Source: Tilletia caries
Lineage: Eukaryota > Basidiomycota > Exobasidiomycetes > Tilletiales > Tilletiaceae
Direction: 5' to 3'
DNA length: 64,000 nt
Assembly (NCBI GenBank): GCA_032718865.1
Contig: JALUTQ010000038.1
Location: forward strand, 744,001-808,000
Both the position numbers and the translations under genes were made by a program. The notes under the pieces were generated by a model. The model did no database searches. It saw nothing but the letters and a program-made list of their open reading frames with translations, and was not told where the DNA came from. Positions 22,145 through 33,200 of this stretch are shown one piece after another (the stretch's first letter is position 1; every line of letters begins with the position of its first letter).

Positions 22145-24226
22145 TGAAGAAGTGTGTGTACTGTGTATCTACCATGTGTATCTATCATCACCAACTAGGG
22201 ATTTGTATTTGTGAATTTATTGCCTACCTATCTGCGTCTGCCTACCACTGACCGCATCAGAGTACGGTCTACCCTCCGCTTCCCTTCCCTTATATCTCGT
22301 CTCTGTCTCCCCTCGCATCAACCAACAGCCGAGTCTTCCTTCCATCCCGTTTCCATGCTCGTTCCCAGCTCTGCCACCCCCCATCCCATCCCGACCACTC
22401 TGTGGAGCGAGACAGAATCGACGTAAGCTCGTCGTTCATCGGTGTCCTCGTCTGTCCGCTGCCGGCAGACTACTCACCGTTGCGACTTTGCGGGTAGAGT
22501 ATGAGAAGGAATGTGAGAGAGTCTGTAGGCTGTGGAGAGCGGGAAGAGCAGAAGAGCAAACTGTGGAGACCGGGAAGTGAAGAGATAGAGAAGGCAAAAG
22601 GGAAAAAAGGGAAGGGAAGGGAATCGGTGTGCGGTGTGCGGTGAGAGACCGTGTAGCTCGCCGAGTAGAGAATTAGAGATGCGTCCGCCCGAGTTACGTC
22701 CTGAGCTGCGGCAGGGATAAAAACGGTTAGAACTTAGATGTGTGAGCGTGGACTGTGGAGCAGAAAGTTAGCTCCTGAAATCATCTGTATATGATATGAT
22801 AGTGCATCGAGATTCGAGTCCGTGATATGCTATGAACGAAAAAGCGGGAGTCTAGAAGCAGAAGGGAGAGTCGTTGGTGAGCATGCTAAAAAGCCGCATG
22901 AGCCAGTCATGAAGGAAAAGATGTCTCTGTGCTGTAGAACGAAAGATTAATGAGCTACGGGTGAAAGTGGTCAGGATCAACACGCGGCAGGACAGGGAGG
23001 CGCGAAGCAAGCGGAATATAAGTCGTGAGTAGCGTCGGCGTATGCCGGCAGAAAGGGGATGTGAAATGCTGAAGAGACGGGGTGGGGGGAGAGGAAGGGG
23101 GGGAGGAAGCTGGAAAGAATCGAAAAGGAAGGAGTGAGAGCAGAGTAAACCTGTATAGAGCAAAGACGCGAGGCAAACGAGTGGATAAGGAGGGTCAGTT
23201 AATACACAGCAGAGAGCGTACGGCGCGCTCAGCCATTGCGGAGAAGGGTTGCTGTGAGAGAAAAAAAGGAAGTCTAGAAAAAGAGAGAAGAAAGAAGTGA
23301 GGGACTTTCTGCGACCTGTTGGTGATGAGTAATGTGTGAAATATGAATAAAACAATAGTCAGCAGGTCTCTCACGGGCTACAGCAGCATCTCACAGCACA
23401 GATGTCAGTCATCGTAACCTTCCTGTCATCACACGTAGAAACATTGTATCAAGTTGCACCCTCCCGTCGTACTCAGTAATCCGTCCCAAATCCCAATCCG
23501 AAAATGACATGAATTCTCCCCTCTTTCGGCTTTCTTTGCAGGGAGCACACTGCGCAACTGGTGTACTCCCTGAAGAAAGCCAGAGAGCCGGAAGAAAAGG
23601 AAATCCTCCTGCGACGGTGGCCCAGTGTGCTAGAAAGAAGGGGGAAGAGAAAAAATAGTCATCAGTTTTCAGTGCGCTGAGGAGACAGAATAACTGAGCG
23701 ATGACGGCCACGAATACTCACAGCGCTGAGACGATTGCCACCGCGATCCTGGGTAATGCGCCGATGCGCGCTTCGGTGATCTGTGCAGAACAAGTGAAAG
23801 GGTAGAGAAAGGGAGAAGATGGACGGAGAAAGATGAAGAGCAGAGAAATCAGGGAGAAGAGAAGGGAAATCAGAGATGTGAGGGTAGCAGAATGGATGAG
23901 AACGGAAGATGGTAGGGGTGGAACAGGAACGGAGGTGTCAGCAGCAGTGCCATAGCCTGTGAGACCAAAAGAAACGGGGGAGCTGTCTTACCAGTGACCA
24001 GTCAGAGAGCGAAGGGGAGAAAGGTCGGTTGTTTTGTTCAAGTCGGTGTAAAGAGGCATTGGGTCGTGAGGGAGCTGCCTCATTAGGGAACACGTGGTAG
24101 GTCGCAGTGGAGTCCTATGAAGGGAAAAGTTTCCTCATACGTTGTGGCCAGTTGTGGCCGGACACAAGTGGCCGCTGTGTCCGTAACACGAAAACTCTAA
24201 AGAGTTCGGGGAACTATCCGACTAAG
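22145..24226. other. 2.1 kb without a recognisable gene; purine-rich on the plus strand
   Basis: Long stretches of G/A-rich DNA (22500-23300). The open frames here are low-complexity and none shows a domain. Short inverted repeats occur near 23540-23575. Probably old repeat DNA. Confidence 0.4.
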
Positions 24227-24517
24227 CCTTAGTCCCGACTAGACTAGACTATGACTAAGGGTTTTTGGCATCCGACTATGACTAGGACTAAGGCCTCGCC
24301 AGGTCCGACTATAGTCGGTCTTAGTCTGTTAGTCAGACCCTTTTTGGGGGTTTTCGTCTGGGCTGAGATGCTTGGAACTTTGGGAGGTCCTCTTTTGCAT
24401 TCACGAACTATTTCGAGTCATGCATTTCGAATTAGCAGGAACACATAATGGTGACAGATATCTCAGACTAACATCCGACGATTCGTCGGATTAGTCCGAC
24501 AAATAGTTTGACGTGTC
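24227..24517. repeat. Remnant repeat with GACTAAG / TCCGAC words
   Basis: Words such as ACTAAGCCTTAGTC, TCCGACTAT and ATTCGTCGGATTAGTCC appear in both orientations. They continue beyond the inserted 24518-25826 element as CCGACATCCGACTAAC. Probably a degenerate DNA transposon that served as insertion target. Confidence 0.35.
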
Positions 24518-25826
24518 CTGGGCTCGGCTCCGACTATAGTCGCACGTTTTTTGGCATAGTCATAGTCGTAGTCGTAGGCGTTTTTTGAAAATCAGAAATA
24601 GTCATAGTCGCAAGTCTGACTATAGTGCCATAGTCGACTATAGTCGCCAGAGCTCGGCAAGTGAAGATAGTGAGTGTTTTTTCGGACAAAGTATAGTGAA
24701 AGTGAAAGTGAAGGTCTCAGCCGGCGGACAAAGTATAGTTTAGTTATGAAAAGTTGAGATAGTGACTACTAGTTTGAGCGCTTTTTTTGCGACCGTGCCG
24801 GCCGCATAATAAACCGCGGGTGTCCCTGATTTTTTCATCAGAGCTCTGCCAAGTCACTAGGTAGTGAAGATAGTTGCAAAAAGTTTTACAAAGTGATGTG
24901 AAATCAGGAGTGTCTAATAATATCATAAAGTGTTGATAGCAACTGGGTAGTAAACTATTAGTTACTTTCCTGACTGAATAGTTACTTACTAGCGACTACC
25001 TTAACTTGGCCGCACTACTAGTGATAGCAAGTGACTTCAAGTTCAACATGAAGACGAACTCACTATCTCCATACTTTCTTCACTTTCCCGGCCCCGCCAA
25101 AGTGAAAGTTCACTATCTTTTTTTCGACGGCTCGGAGGCCAGAGTATAGTGAAAGTTTCACTACTAGTTCTCACTTCCAAGTTACAAAGTATACGAAGTG
25201 AAGGAAGTTGCCGAGGCCTGATAGTCGCAGGCTTTTGCGCAGTTAAATTTTGCACTGTAGTGTGACTATAGCCAAAATTGTAACGCCGGTGCGCCACTAT
25301 AGTCGGACTTTGGGACAATAATTTTCGCACTATAGTTGCACGCCAAATTTCAGACTATAAATAATTTTAGTGTAGGCCGCTTTTAATAGTCTAAAATTGG
25401 ATATAGTCAGGCTATGGTCCGACTATCCAACAATAATAGTCGCACTATGACTGGCTATAGTGTTTCATGGGCAATAGATGTCATAGTCTGACTATAGCGG
25501 TGGCGGTCGGGCGGCAGGCCTGCGGCTATAGTCGCAACTCCAAGCTATAGTCAGACCATAACATACTATAGTCGAACTATAGTGGCATTGCCTGCTGCGA
25601 CTATAGCCCTGACGTCCAGCAGTCCAGCTATTGTCCGACTATAGTCGCAAAATCAATTTTAGACCAGATTTTTAACGACTATGGCGACTATTGTCTTACA
25701 TTTTCTGGAGCATAGTCATAGTCATAGTCGTAAGTGCGACTATGAGCGGCTATGGCTGTAGTCGCTCATAGTCGTATGAGGCTATAGTCGTAATAGTCGT
25801 AAAATCCCATAGTCGTGCCGAGCCCT
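24518..25826 (+). mobile_element. Non-autonomous hAT (about 728 bp) of the CAGGGCTCGGC family with nested element
   Basis: Begins CTGGGCTCGGC (one change from CAGGGCTCGGC) and ends GCCGAGCCCTG at 25826. Removing the nested 24648-25220 element and its TSD copy leaves 728 bp, matching 11887-14144 in opposite orientation. Flanks are GACGTGTC and CCGGTGTC: only 5 of 8 bases match, so the TSD is decayed or absent. Confidence 0.8.
24648..25220. mobile_element. Non-autonomous hAT-like element (573 bp), TSD ATAGTCGC
   Basis: Starts CAGAGCTCGGCAA and ends TTGCCGAGGCCTG, imperfect inverted ends. The 8-bp duplication ATAGTCGC is present at 24640-24647 and 25221-25228. Its interior carries AGTGAAGATAGTG-type words. 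It interrupts the 24518-25826 element, whose other copy shows the empty site. Confidence 0.88.
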
Positions 25827-26019
25827 GCCGGTGTCCGACATCCGACTAACATTCGCATTAGCTGAGTCTCTATTACATAATGTGTTATGTACACAGCTTT
25901 CCGGGTTTGGTACCACGTCCACCTCTGCACGTCCGCTTGTAAACGGTACGGGGGTCATACTCTTCATACGACGATCTCAGTACCAGTATCCAGTGGCCAG
26001 TGCTATACTAGGACTATAG

Positions 26020-26235
26020 TATCAGTGGTCAGTGCTATGGTAGGAGTGTAGGACTATAGAAGGACTATAGTAGGACTATAGTCTATAGTACCAGTGGCTG
26101 GTGCTATAGTAGGACTATACATAGTACCAGTGGCTGGTGCTATAGTAGGACTATACATAGTACCAGTGCTATAGTAATTAGTAGGTCATAGGTGCTATAG
26201 TACCAACTACCAGTAGCCAGTCATCAGTGCGATAG
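26020..26235. repeat. Minisatellite built on AGTAGGACTATA / TAGTACCAGTGGC
   Basis: Imperfect tandem copies of a roughly 36-bp unit (best seen 26088-26170) plus shorter TAGGACTATA steps. The DNA seems derived from hAT subterminal words. No coding sequence. Confidence 0.65.
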
Positions 26236-26702
26236 TAGGTAGGTCGTGTCTATTGGCCGACCCCGGTCGGTACTCGACCCCCGGAGTCGGGATCCACTCA
26301 GAAGTCAGAACCGATCCACCTTTTGAAACCCGACCCTTTGTCTATTGATCGACCCCATGCCGTTAAAGTCTCAAAAGACCCCCAAAAGGCCAGTTTAGAC
26401 CTCGAACACTTATTGCCTAATTTCATCTCAATAACACGGACCTCCCTTTCCTTGTCCCCCCGCTCCGCCTTTCTTTCAGTCTGAGCCATTACAGGAGTGT
26501 GGGAGAAATTCTGAAAGTCGGCTCAGCAATTTTCAGGACTGACACTGAGGGGGTTTTACCCGACTCGAGACCAGAGGAGGCTCGAGCGCAGGGTCACAAC
26601 GGTCCGAGCGGTGGTCTGGAGTGCACGGTGACACGGGTTCGGTTTTCAGACGGTTCCCTTTGTCCTTCGACCCGGTCGGTCGACTGACCAAAACCGACTG
26701 TC
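26236..26702. other. Unclassified repeat-like DNA with GGTCGG words
   Basis: CCGGTCGG / CGACCCCGG words occur at both ends of the segment (26255-26290 and 26672-26702). No domain-bearing frame. It ends where the sequence TAATGCTTCGTCC, also found at 2213-2225, begins. Confidence 0.3.
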
Positions 26703-27036
26703 TAATGCTTCGTCCAGTATACGCTGATCTGCAGCTCTGCAGCTCTGTACGGTGTACCTTCTGCAGTCTGCTACGTTCTTGTCAAGTCTCAGCTTACACT
26801 TGGCAGTTGGCAATCCTTCCCTTCTCTTTCCCCAATCCCCAGTCCTCACCTTTGCTTTCAAGTTTCACGGCTTCGCCGCTTCACGCTTCAGCAGTAAGTC
26901 GTTAGTTCGTCACTCTTCAAGCCTTTCAGATTTTCAGAATGCTCAGCAAGCTTCTCTCTTCTTTGCAACGGATTCCGTCCAAGGCTCGGCAACTATCTTC
27001 ACTATGTAACTATGATAAGTATAAAGTTATAACTTA
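26703..27036 (+). pseudogene. Truncated 5' end of the kinase-type gene found intact-length at 36326-39898
   Basis: Bases 26703-26938 match the upstream region of the gene on the minus strand at 39899-40085. The coding start MLSKLLSSLQRIPSK at 26939 matches that gene's start MLSKLLSSSQRAPS. Homology stops at about 26995, where a hAT-like AAGGCTCGGC sequence begins. This is a dead 5' fragment, the left-arm partner of the right-arm gene or a third copy. Confidence 0.7.
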
Positions 27037-28175
27037 TTCCCCAGACTTTAGTACTGGGGTTATAGAGGTGGATTTCTTACGGCCGTAGAGCTATCCGCCT
27101 ACATCAATTGAAACTTTTTTTCGCAATTCTGCACGTATCCTCCTCAAAACTTCTCAGCAGGGGAAGATCCCTATCCTCTGTTATGTCGCCAAGTTACGCG
27201 TCGTTTGGATGAATTTGAAGGGGGGTCAATCGGGACGTCCCCGACCGGTTTTGACCTCGTCACGGAGTTAGCAAGTTTCCGTGATTTCCGGCGTCCACTT
27301 CACCTCCGAAAAGTCGAAACCTTAACGCCGCTTGTGCCTTGTGGCCAGCTCTGTCATCTTCATCCCTCAGGCGGTGATCAGTTGCGAGCGCGCTCACCTT
27401 ACAAAAATGAGCGCGCCCTCTGTTTGCCTTTCCGGCCGACACCCAAGCGCCCACATGTTCAGTTCCCGGTTTTCAGAGCCGGGGGCTCAAAAATTTCAGA
27501 GCGACCTCACTCAGTTCTGAGCGCACTGATGGGCCGACCGACTTCTCTGAAAATTACAACCACGTTACACCGCCATTGTAATCCAATGAGAAGCAATACA
27601 AAGTCACAAAACGAGATAGCAAAAGCCGTCCCGGACTCCCGGTCAAAAGCAGAGCCCACTTCCCAGCGCGAGGGCTGATCAGTTGCCAGCCCGCGCCCTA
27701 TGAGCGCAAATTTTCAGAGCACGGCGCGAGGGGCTCGCGCCCAGTGGGTTGAGCGCCAAAATCAGGGCGCGCGCTCGCAACTGATCAGGGCCTCATCGAT
27801 TCCAACCACTGACTAAGTCCTGACTCTGTCCGACTCCGGACTCAACCACTTCATGAATTCCGTGGAAGCCATAGGGGGTCTGGGGGGTGGGAGCGCCCCC
27901 CAGTCAACCAGTTGTGCAATCTCGACAACGTCTACCCCACCCCCGCATCAGGATTAGTGACAGCTTCTACCACAAACCAGGCCTATACCAATGACCACTC
28001 TGACATCAACTGAGGCCATCTCCGTGACGTGTAACCACGACCACTTCTACAGTTCTACCAATGTGTAGATACTATGATCAATTTCTGGCACACGTCTTTC
28101 TCGGCCTTAAGTTGAAATGAATTAACCCTTAAATCCTCAAAAAGTCTGGGGAAAACTCTGACACGCAGAGCATGG
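27037..28175 (+). mobile_element. Helentron-like non-autonomous repeat, copy b
   Basis: Starts TTCCCCAGACTTT at 27037. An inverted copy, AAAGTCTGGGGAA, sits subterminally at 28141-28153 and is followed by a perfect hairpin CTCTG...CAGAG (28156-28170). A terminal inverted repeat paired with a subterminal one plus a 3' hairpin is the Helentron/Helitron2 layout. No Rep-helicase is encoded. A smaller inverted-end element seems to lie inside at 27368-27792. Confidence 0.45.
27368..27792. mobile_element. Possible MITE with TGATCAGTTGCGAGCGCGC inverted ends
   Basis: A perfect 19-bp inverted pair lies at 27375-27393 and 27769-27787, and a further copy of TGATCAGTTG is at 27678. Flanks TCATCCCT and TCATCGAT agree at 6 of 8 bases, which may be a decayed TSD. 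Exact ends are uncertain. Confidence 0.45.
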
Positions 28176-28189
28176 AAGGTTGGCAACGA

Positions 28190-28735
28190 TAGATTATAGT
28201 GATAACTTGACCGCATGTCAGTCGCAATTGGGATAGCCGAGAAGTCCTTCTCTCATTCGACGTCATCACCGACAAGCACACGGGTGCAGCGTTCAGCGGT
28301 CACCTTATCCGAACGTTGACCGACTACGCCCTCGAGTCTCGACGACAAGTGGTACGGCCCTGTAACTAGCGACTTCACGAGCGTCAATCATCGTATGCTC
28401 GACGTGCTTCAGTTCGATCTCTTGCGAAAGAAGATGCAGCAGCGCAACGTGGTACATGCAGACGAGGCCAAGAACGACGACAAGGTTGCTCCTTCTTTGT
28501 TCTCCCACGCCTCAACGCGCAAGAAGGGCAGCTGGAAGGCCAACGACAACAAGGTAAGCTGTGTCTAAACCATCACGTCAACATTGCCGTTCGAGCTGGA
28601 TTCGCCAGGTTCGGCATCGAGTTCAAGGCGAAAGCCAAGCGGCAAGCGCAAGGTGCTCGACATTCGCCCTGCATCCTCCATCACGATCACCAACGAGAAC
28701 GGCCACGTCGTCGAAGCCTCCGAACCTGAAGATCA
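28190..28735 (+). pseudogene. Fragment of a second, different hAT transposase
   Basis: A frame reading SFDVITDKHTGAAFSGHLIR and, after a one-base shift near 28335, DDKWYGPVTSDFTSVNHRM parallels FQVLRGRHSGSTFAGH and WNGVITTDSASSNTRM of the 9-kb element's transposase. It is clearly diverged. A GTAAGC site at 28555 could be a splice donor. Both ends are missing, and it abuts the inverted 28736-36325 copy. Confidence 0.55.
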
Positions 28736-29410
28736 GTGACCTTGACGGCCTTGTTGCAGCAGCGGCATTGGTGCATCGTAACCTTCGCGTTGTACTTGGC
28801 CTTGGTCTTCTTTTCGACTCGAACCTCCGTCGTCTCCTTGCCGGGAATGTAGTAGGAGGGGAACTTCGAACCTCGGCTGCCGAGGCCAGTCGGTGGCTTC
28901 GCTTCTTGCTCTGCTTCCTCGTCGGCGAGGTCGATGATGTCGTTGACATTGGACGACTGGAGCGTAGGCCGTAGCCTCGACGTCCTCCTCATATTCGAAC
29001 TCGTATTCCAGCTGGACGGCCGAGGTCCTGTTGAGGCCCGGCTCCGTCCTGCTACTGGATGTTCGCATTGTTGAGGGCGAACCCTGGTCGCTCTCGGCGG
29101 CACGTCCGTCTAGCGCGGCGCGCATCTCTTGCTTCTCGCGTGCGGTAGTCGCGGCAGGCTTCTTGCTCGAATCGGGTTTCTTGCGGATGCTGGAGGTGGA
29201 TTTACGGGTTTGGTTTGTGGCCATGGCTTTCCCTTTGCCTTTCGTATTGCGACGGTGCTCATCGTCGGAGGATAGATCGTAGTTGGACATGCGCGTCGAG
29301 GTGGTGCGACGACGTTTGTTCCCGGTGCCGGAACCGACGACGGGGGTGCTGCTGCCTTTCGCAATGCTCCTGTCAAAGAACGCATCGACGTCTGCGTTTG
29401 TCTGATCGAA
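28736..29410 (-). pseudogene. hAT transposase N-terminal half, second copy
   Basis: Encodes the same serine/basic region (TNADVDAFFDRS..., MSNYDLSSDDEHRR) and the start of the zinc finger (MHQCRCCNKAVKVTD) as 3609-4285. It keeps CGA where the 9-kb copy has TGA and lacks that copy's 8-bp insertion, so it is a useful reference for those lesions. It has its own short indel near 28975. The remainder of exon 2 is at 35725-35790 beyond the copia element. Confidence 0.8.
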
Positions 29411-29485
29411 ATTTGAAAGTAGCGCGGTCAGGACGTGTTGTAGCAGGCGGCATCATTGCAGACAGGGATGCTCACAGGGTTCTTG

Positions 29486-29776
29486 TGTTGTGATCGATCG
29501 ATCAGACTGAGAAAAGAAGAGGAAATTCTTGCTTGTTCATTTCATCTTCAGCCACAACCATATCCAGAGAGCCTCCTTTTATACCTTCGCAGCCATCTTC
29601 CAGAGAACCTTCCAGTCGCATCCTGCTCAGTCCAGCGCAGTCCTCCGCAGCATCGGTGAGTGATCCTCGTGTTTCCTTGAGATGGTGCTGGGAGGATGTC
29701 GTGTATGCTGGAAGCTGCTGGATGGTCCTAGAACGAGCTGGTCCGTTCGATGGTCTGCAGACGCTAACGCTCAACA
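29486..29776 (-). repeat. 3' LTR of the copia element
   Basis: 291 bp, starts TGTTG and ends CAACA on the plus strand. A purine-rich tract (minus-strand GAGGAGGGGGAG, 29777-29788) lies immediately inside and is the likely polypurine tract. Confidence 0.93.
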
Positions 29777-30299
29777 CTCCCCCTCCTCGCAGGTACCTCG
29801 ACGGCCGATGCGCATGCCGTCTTGCTTCTCCGTTGCTGCTCCGGGGTGTGCTGCTGGTATGTGTTGTGTCCTTCCTGCTCCGCTTTCCGACGCGACTGAT
29901 CCCTCTCTCTTCCTCCTTGTGCCACCAGACCCGACTCATGCACTGCCCCTCCGCTGTGCTCCATGTGTCCGCGCGCTGCTACCCGCCATCACCAAGCCCA
30001 GGAGATGTGAGTGCTGCCACTCGCATGCTCCCCCTGCTCCCTGCCGCTGACCACTCCGTCCTCCTGCTTCTGCTCCTCGTCCAGCTCATCACCGCGCATA
30101 GCATTCCCAGCCTCGCGTCGGCTGCCACGTGCCCGGCCTCCCCTGCCGCCCGGACCGGCCCGTCCGGAGCCATGAGCCGATACCTCGGGACGGTACGGAT
30201 CGGGATGGGGAGTCGGGTGCCCATGCTGACTGATATGAGGACCAAGGTGGGTAGTGTCGCGTCGCGTGTGTGTGTGCGACCCGTGCGCGTCACTGACGC

Positions 30300-33200
30300 G
30301 TTTCTGCTGCCGCTCTTCCTCCGCGTCCACCTCATCTCTGCGTAGTAGGCCAAGGGCGCGTCGATGCTTCTCGTGCGTGGGTGCAGGCAACGACTTCGTG
30401 AGTATATCGGCTTGCTGCTGCGCCGAGCGAATCGACTGAACACTGACATCGCCACGTTCCTGTGCTTCTCGGATGTAGTGCCAGCGGACCTCAATGTGTT
30501 TCGTCCGCTGGTGGAAGGCTGGCTTCGTCACGAGGGTGAGTGCTCCCTCGTTGTCGCCGTGCAGTGTGGTGGGCCCGGGTACCGGGTGGTGTAGGTCAGA
30601 GAGGAGCGTGCGTAGGTAGGCATTCTCGCGCGCGCTCTCGGCCTAAGGAAAGGCGCGGAGTTCCTCCGCGCCTCCGCGCCTCCGCCCGCCTACCTCCGCC
30701 AAAACTCCGCGCTCATTTCTGGGCGGATCATTCCGTCCGCCCAAGACAGTGGTGTCGGCAAGGCCGGTATCATTCCGTCCGCCGTAGCAGGGTGGTCCTC
30801 ACCGAGGCCGCCTCCTCCGTCCGCGGTGGGTAGGCGGAGTTTTCCAAGGAGGGAACCTCCGTCCGCCTTCCTCCGGCGGAGTTCCGGCGGAGTTCCGCGC
30901 CTCCGCGATCCCAACTTGCTGACCCAAGTCTTGGTCTCAGACTTTGGAGTTACTTGCTTAACTCGGCGAAAAAAATCATTTGAAAAGGGATCTCAAGTCT
31001 TGAGACTCCGGTGTGACTAGAGATCACGTGATATGAAACCCGAGACTCCGTCTTCTGAGACCCCTTCAATAGGAGAGACCCTGTGTAACCCCTGAGCAGA
31101 GCGGAGTAAGCGCGGAGGCGCGGAGTTCCGCCGGAACTCCGCCGAAGTTGGGGCTGTCGACACCTCCGTCCGCGCTCAAGTCCGGGAACCTCAAACCCCT
31201 CCGCCCTCCGTCCGCGTTCAAGTCGTTGGCGGTACTTCTCCGTCCGCCCCTCCGCTGTCAGCCTCCGCGGTACGGAGGACGTCCTCCGGCGGAGGAAAAT
31301 CGGCGGAGTTTTGCGGTACGGAGGCGCGGAGGACGCGGAACTCCGCCGAGGGCGCGGAGGTGACGCCTTTCCTTATCTCGGCCATCGCCACGTACTCCGC
31401 GTGTACGGTGGACGTCGCCACAATGTCCTGCCGCCGTGCCCCCCAGCTGACCAATGCACCGAAGACCTTGAACGCATAACCAGTTGTTGATCGACGTGTG
31501 TCTCTGTCCCCAGCATAGTCCGCATCCGACCAGCCTTCGAGGTGCTTCGCGACCGTGTTCTTGGCGAAGTAAAGGCCTACGTCGTGAGTAGTATCCAAGT
31601 ACCGGACCACTCGAAGGGCCACGTTCCAGTGCTCACACGTCGATGCCGCACTGTGTCTTCCCAGGTACCCAGCCGCGAATGCTACGTCTCCCCGCGTCGC
31701 GATCCCCACCCAGAACAGCATTCCGACGATGGTCTGGTACAGTTGCCGATCTGGGAAGGGTTCTCTGTCGCGCGTGGGTAGGTCCGGTGGCAGAGGCGTG
31801 TAGGTCTTGCGCCTCTGCCAATTTCTTTGCGAGTGACTTGATGTATGTCGACTGCGAGAGCAATGCCCCTTCCCCCCGACGCTCGATACTGACTCCCAGC
31901 ACCCATGCCACACTCCACAGGTCCAAGGTCCGTCATGCGCCACTGTTGCTTGAGCGCGTCCTTGACGTCGTCGACCTCTGCTTGAGTGGGTCCGGCGACG
32001 AGCATGTCGTCCACATAGATGAGGAGGTAGGTTGGTCCGTGCTTCCCATGGCGCACGTAGATGCACCACTCAGTCACCAATTTCTCGAACCCAAGGCTGA
32101 CGATAAATTCGTGCGCTGCCTTCCACCACAGTCGCGCCGACTGCTTGAAGCCATACAGCCCTCGTTGGATGAGGAGGGTGTTGCAGCCGTTCGGCAAGGT
32201 GAGTCCTTCCGGCGGCTCCATGTAGAGTTCGACGTCGGTCTGGGAGTTGAGAAAGGCTTCCTCCACATCCATTTGGTGGATGATGAGGCCGTGTCGGACC
32301 GCGATGGCGATGAACACGCGGAGAGCTGTGAGCGCCGGCGTGGGTGCGTGTGTCTCCTCGTAGTCGAGGCCTGGCTTCTGAGAGAATCCCCGAGCTACGA
32401 CTCGCGCCTTGTGCTTCAGTATCTGACCTTCGCTGTTCATCTTCCTCTTGTAGACCCATCGCGAGCCCACTGCCGTCCTTCCTACCGGCAACTTCGCCGG
32501 TTCCCAGGTTCCTGCTCGACGATGATTTCCGAGTTCGACCGCTTCCGTCGCCTGCCATTCCGACGCGTCCGGGGCGGCCATTGCCTGTCGGTGAGTGTTT
32601 GGCTCATCTCCTAGCTCTGCTGCAGCAATGTTGACGTTGCCATTCCGTCCAGGAGCAGCTCGTCGAGGCGGGAGGGCGCGACGTGGGACCTCCGGGCGCG
32701 GCCGACGCGGTTCAGGTACGTGCATTGGTCGTGCCCGGGCCTGTCCAGTTCCGACCGCGACTTCGTCCTCCCGTGCGCGCTTCCTGTCGGCTGGTCTGGT
32801 GTCTTCGTTGCGGTCCCCGGGAACGTCTTGCTGGTCGACTTTGGCCTCTTGCTCCCCCTGGTCCTCCGCCACCGCCGTACCTTTGCCTTCCACATCCGCC
32901 ACTTTCGGCTCTCCAACTGGTTCCCCAACGCCAGTTTGCAGGACCCCTTCGGCCTCCTTCGCCACCTTCGCCGCGTCCTCCCCCTGCTCCGCACGTCCCT
33001 CGTCGACCTTTTCCACATCCTCCCCCTGCCCCACGCTGCTCTCGTCCGTGCTGCCGGCCACATCGTGCAAGTGGGGCTCTTCGACGGTGGTCGACGCGGG
33101 CGTTGGGACCGGTCCATCCTGACTGGGGGTGGGATTCGGGATCTCGGTTATCGTCGCCGATTGGTGTCGCGGCTCGAAAGTCACCTCTCTGGTAACATGG

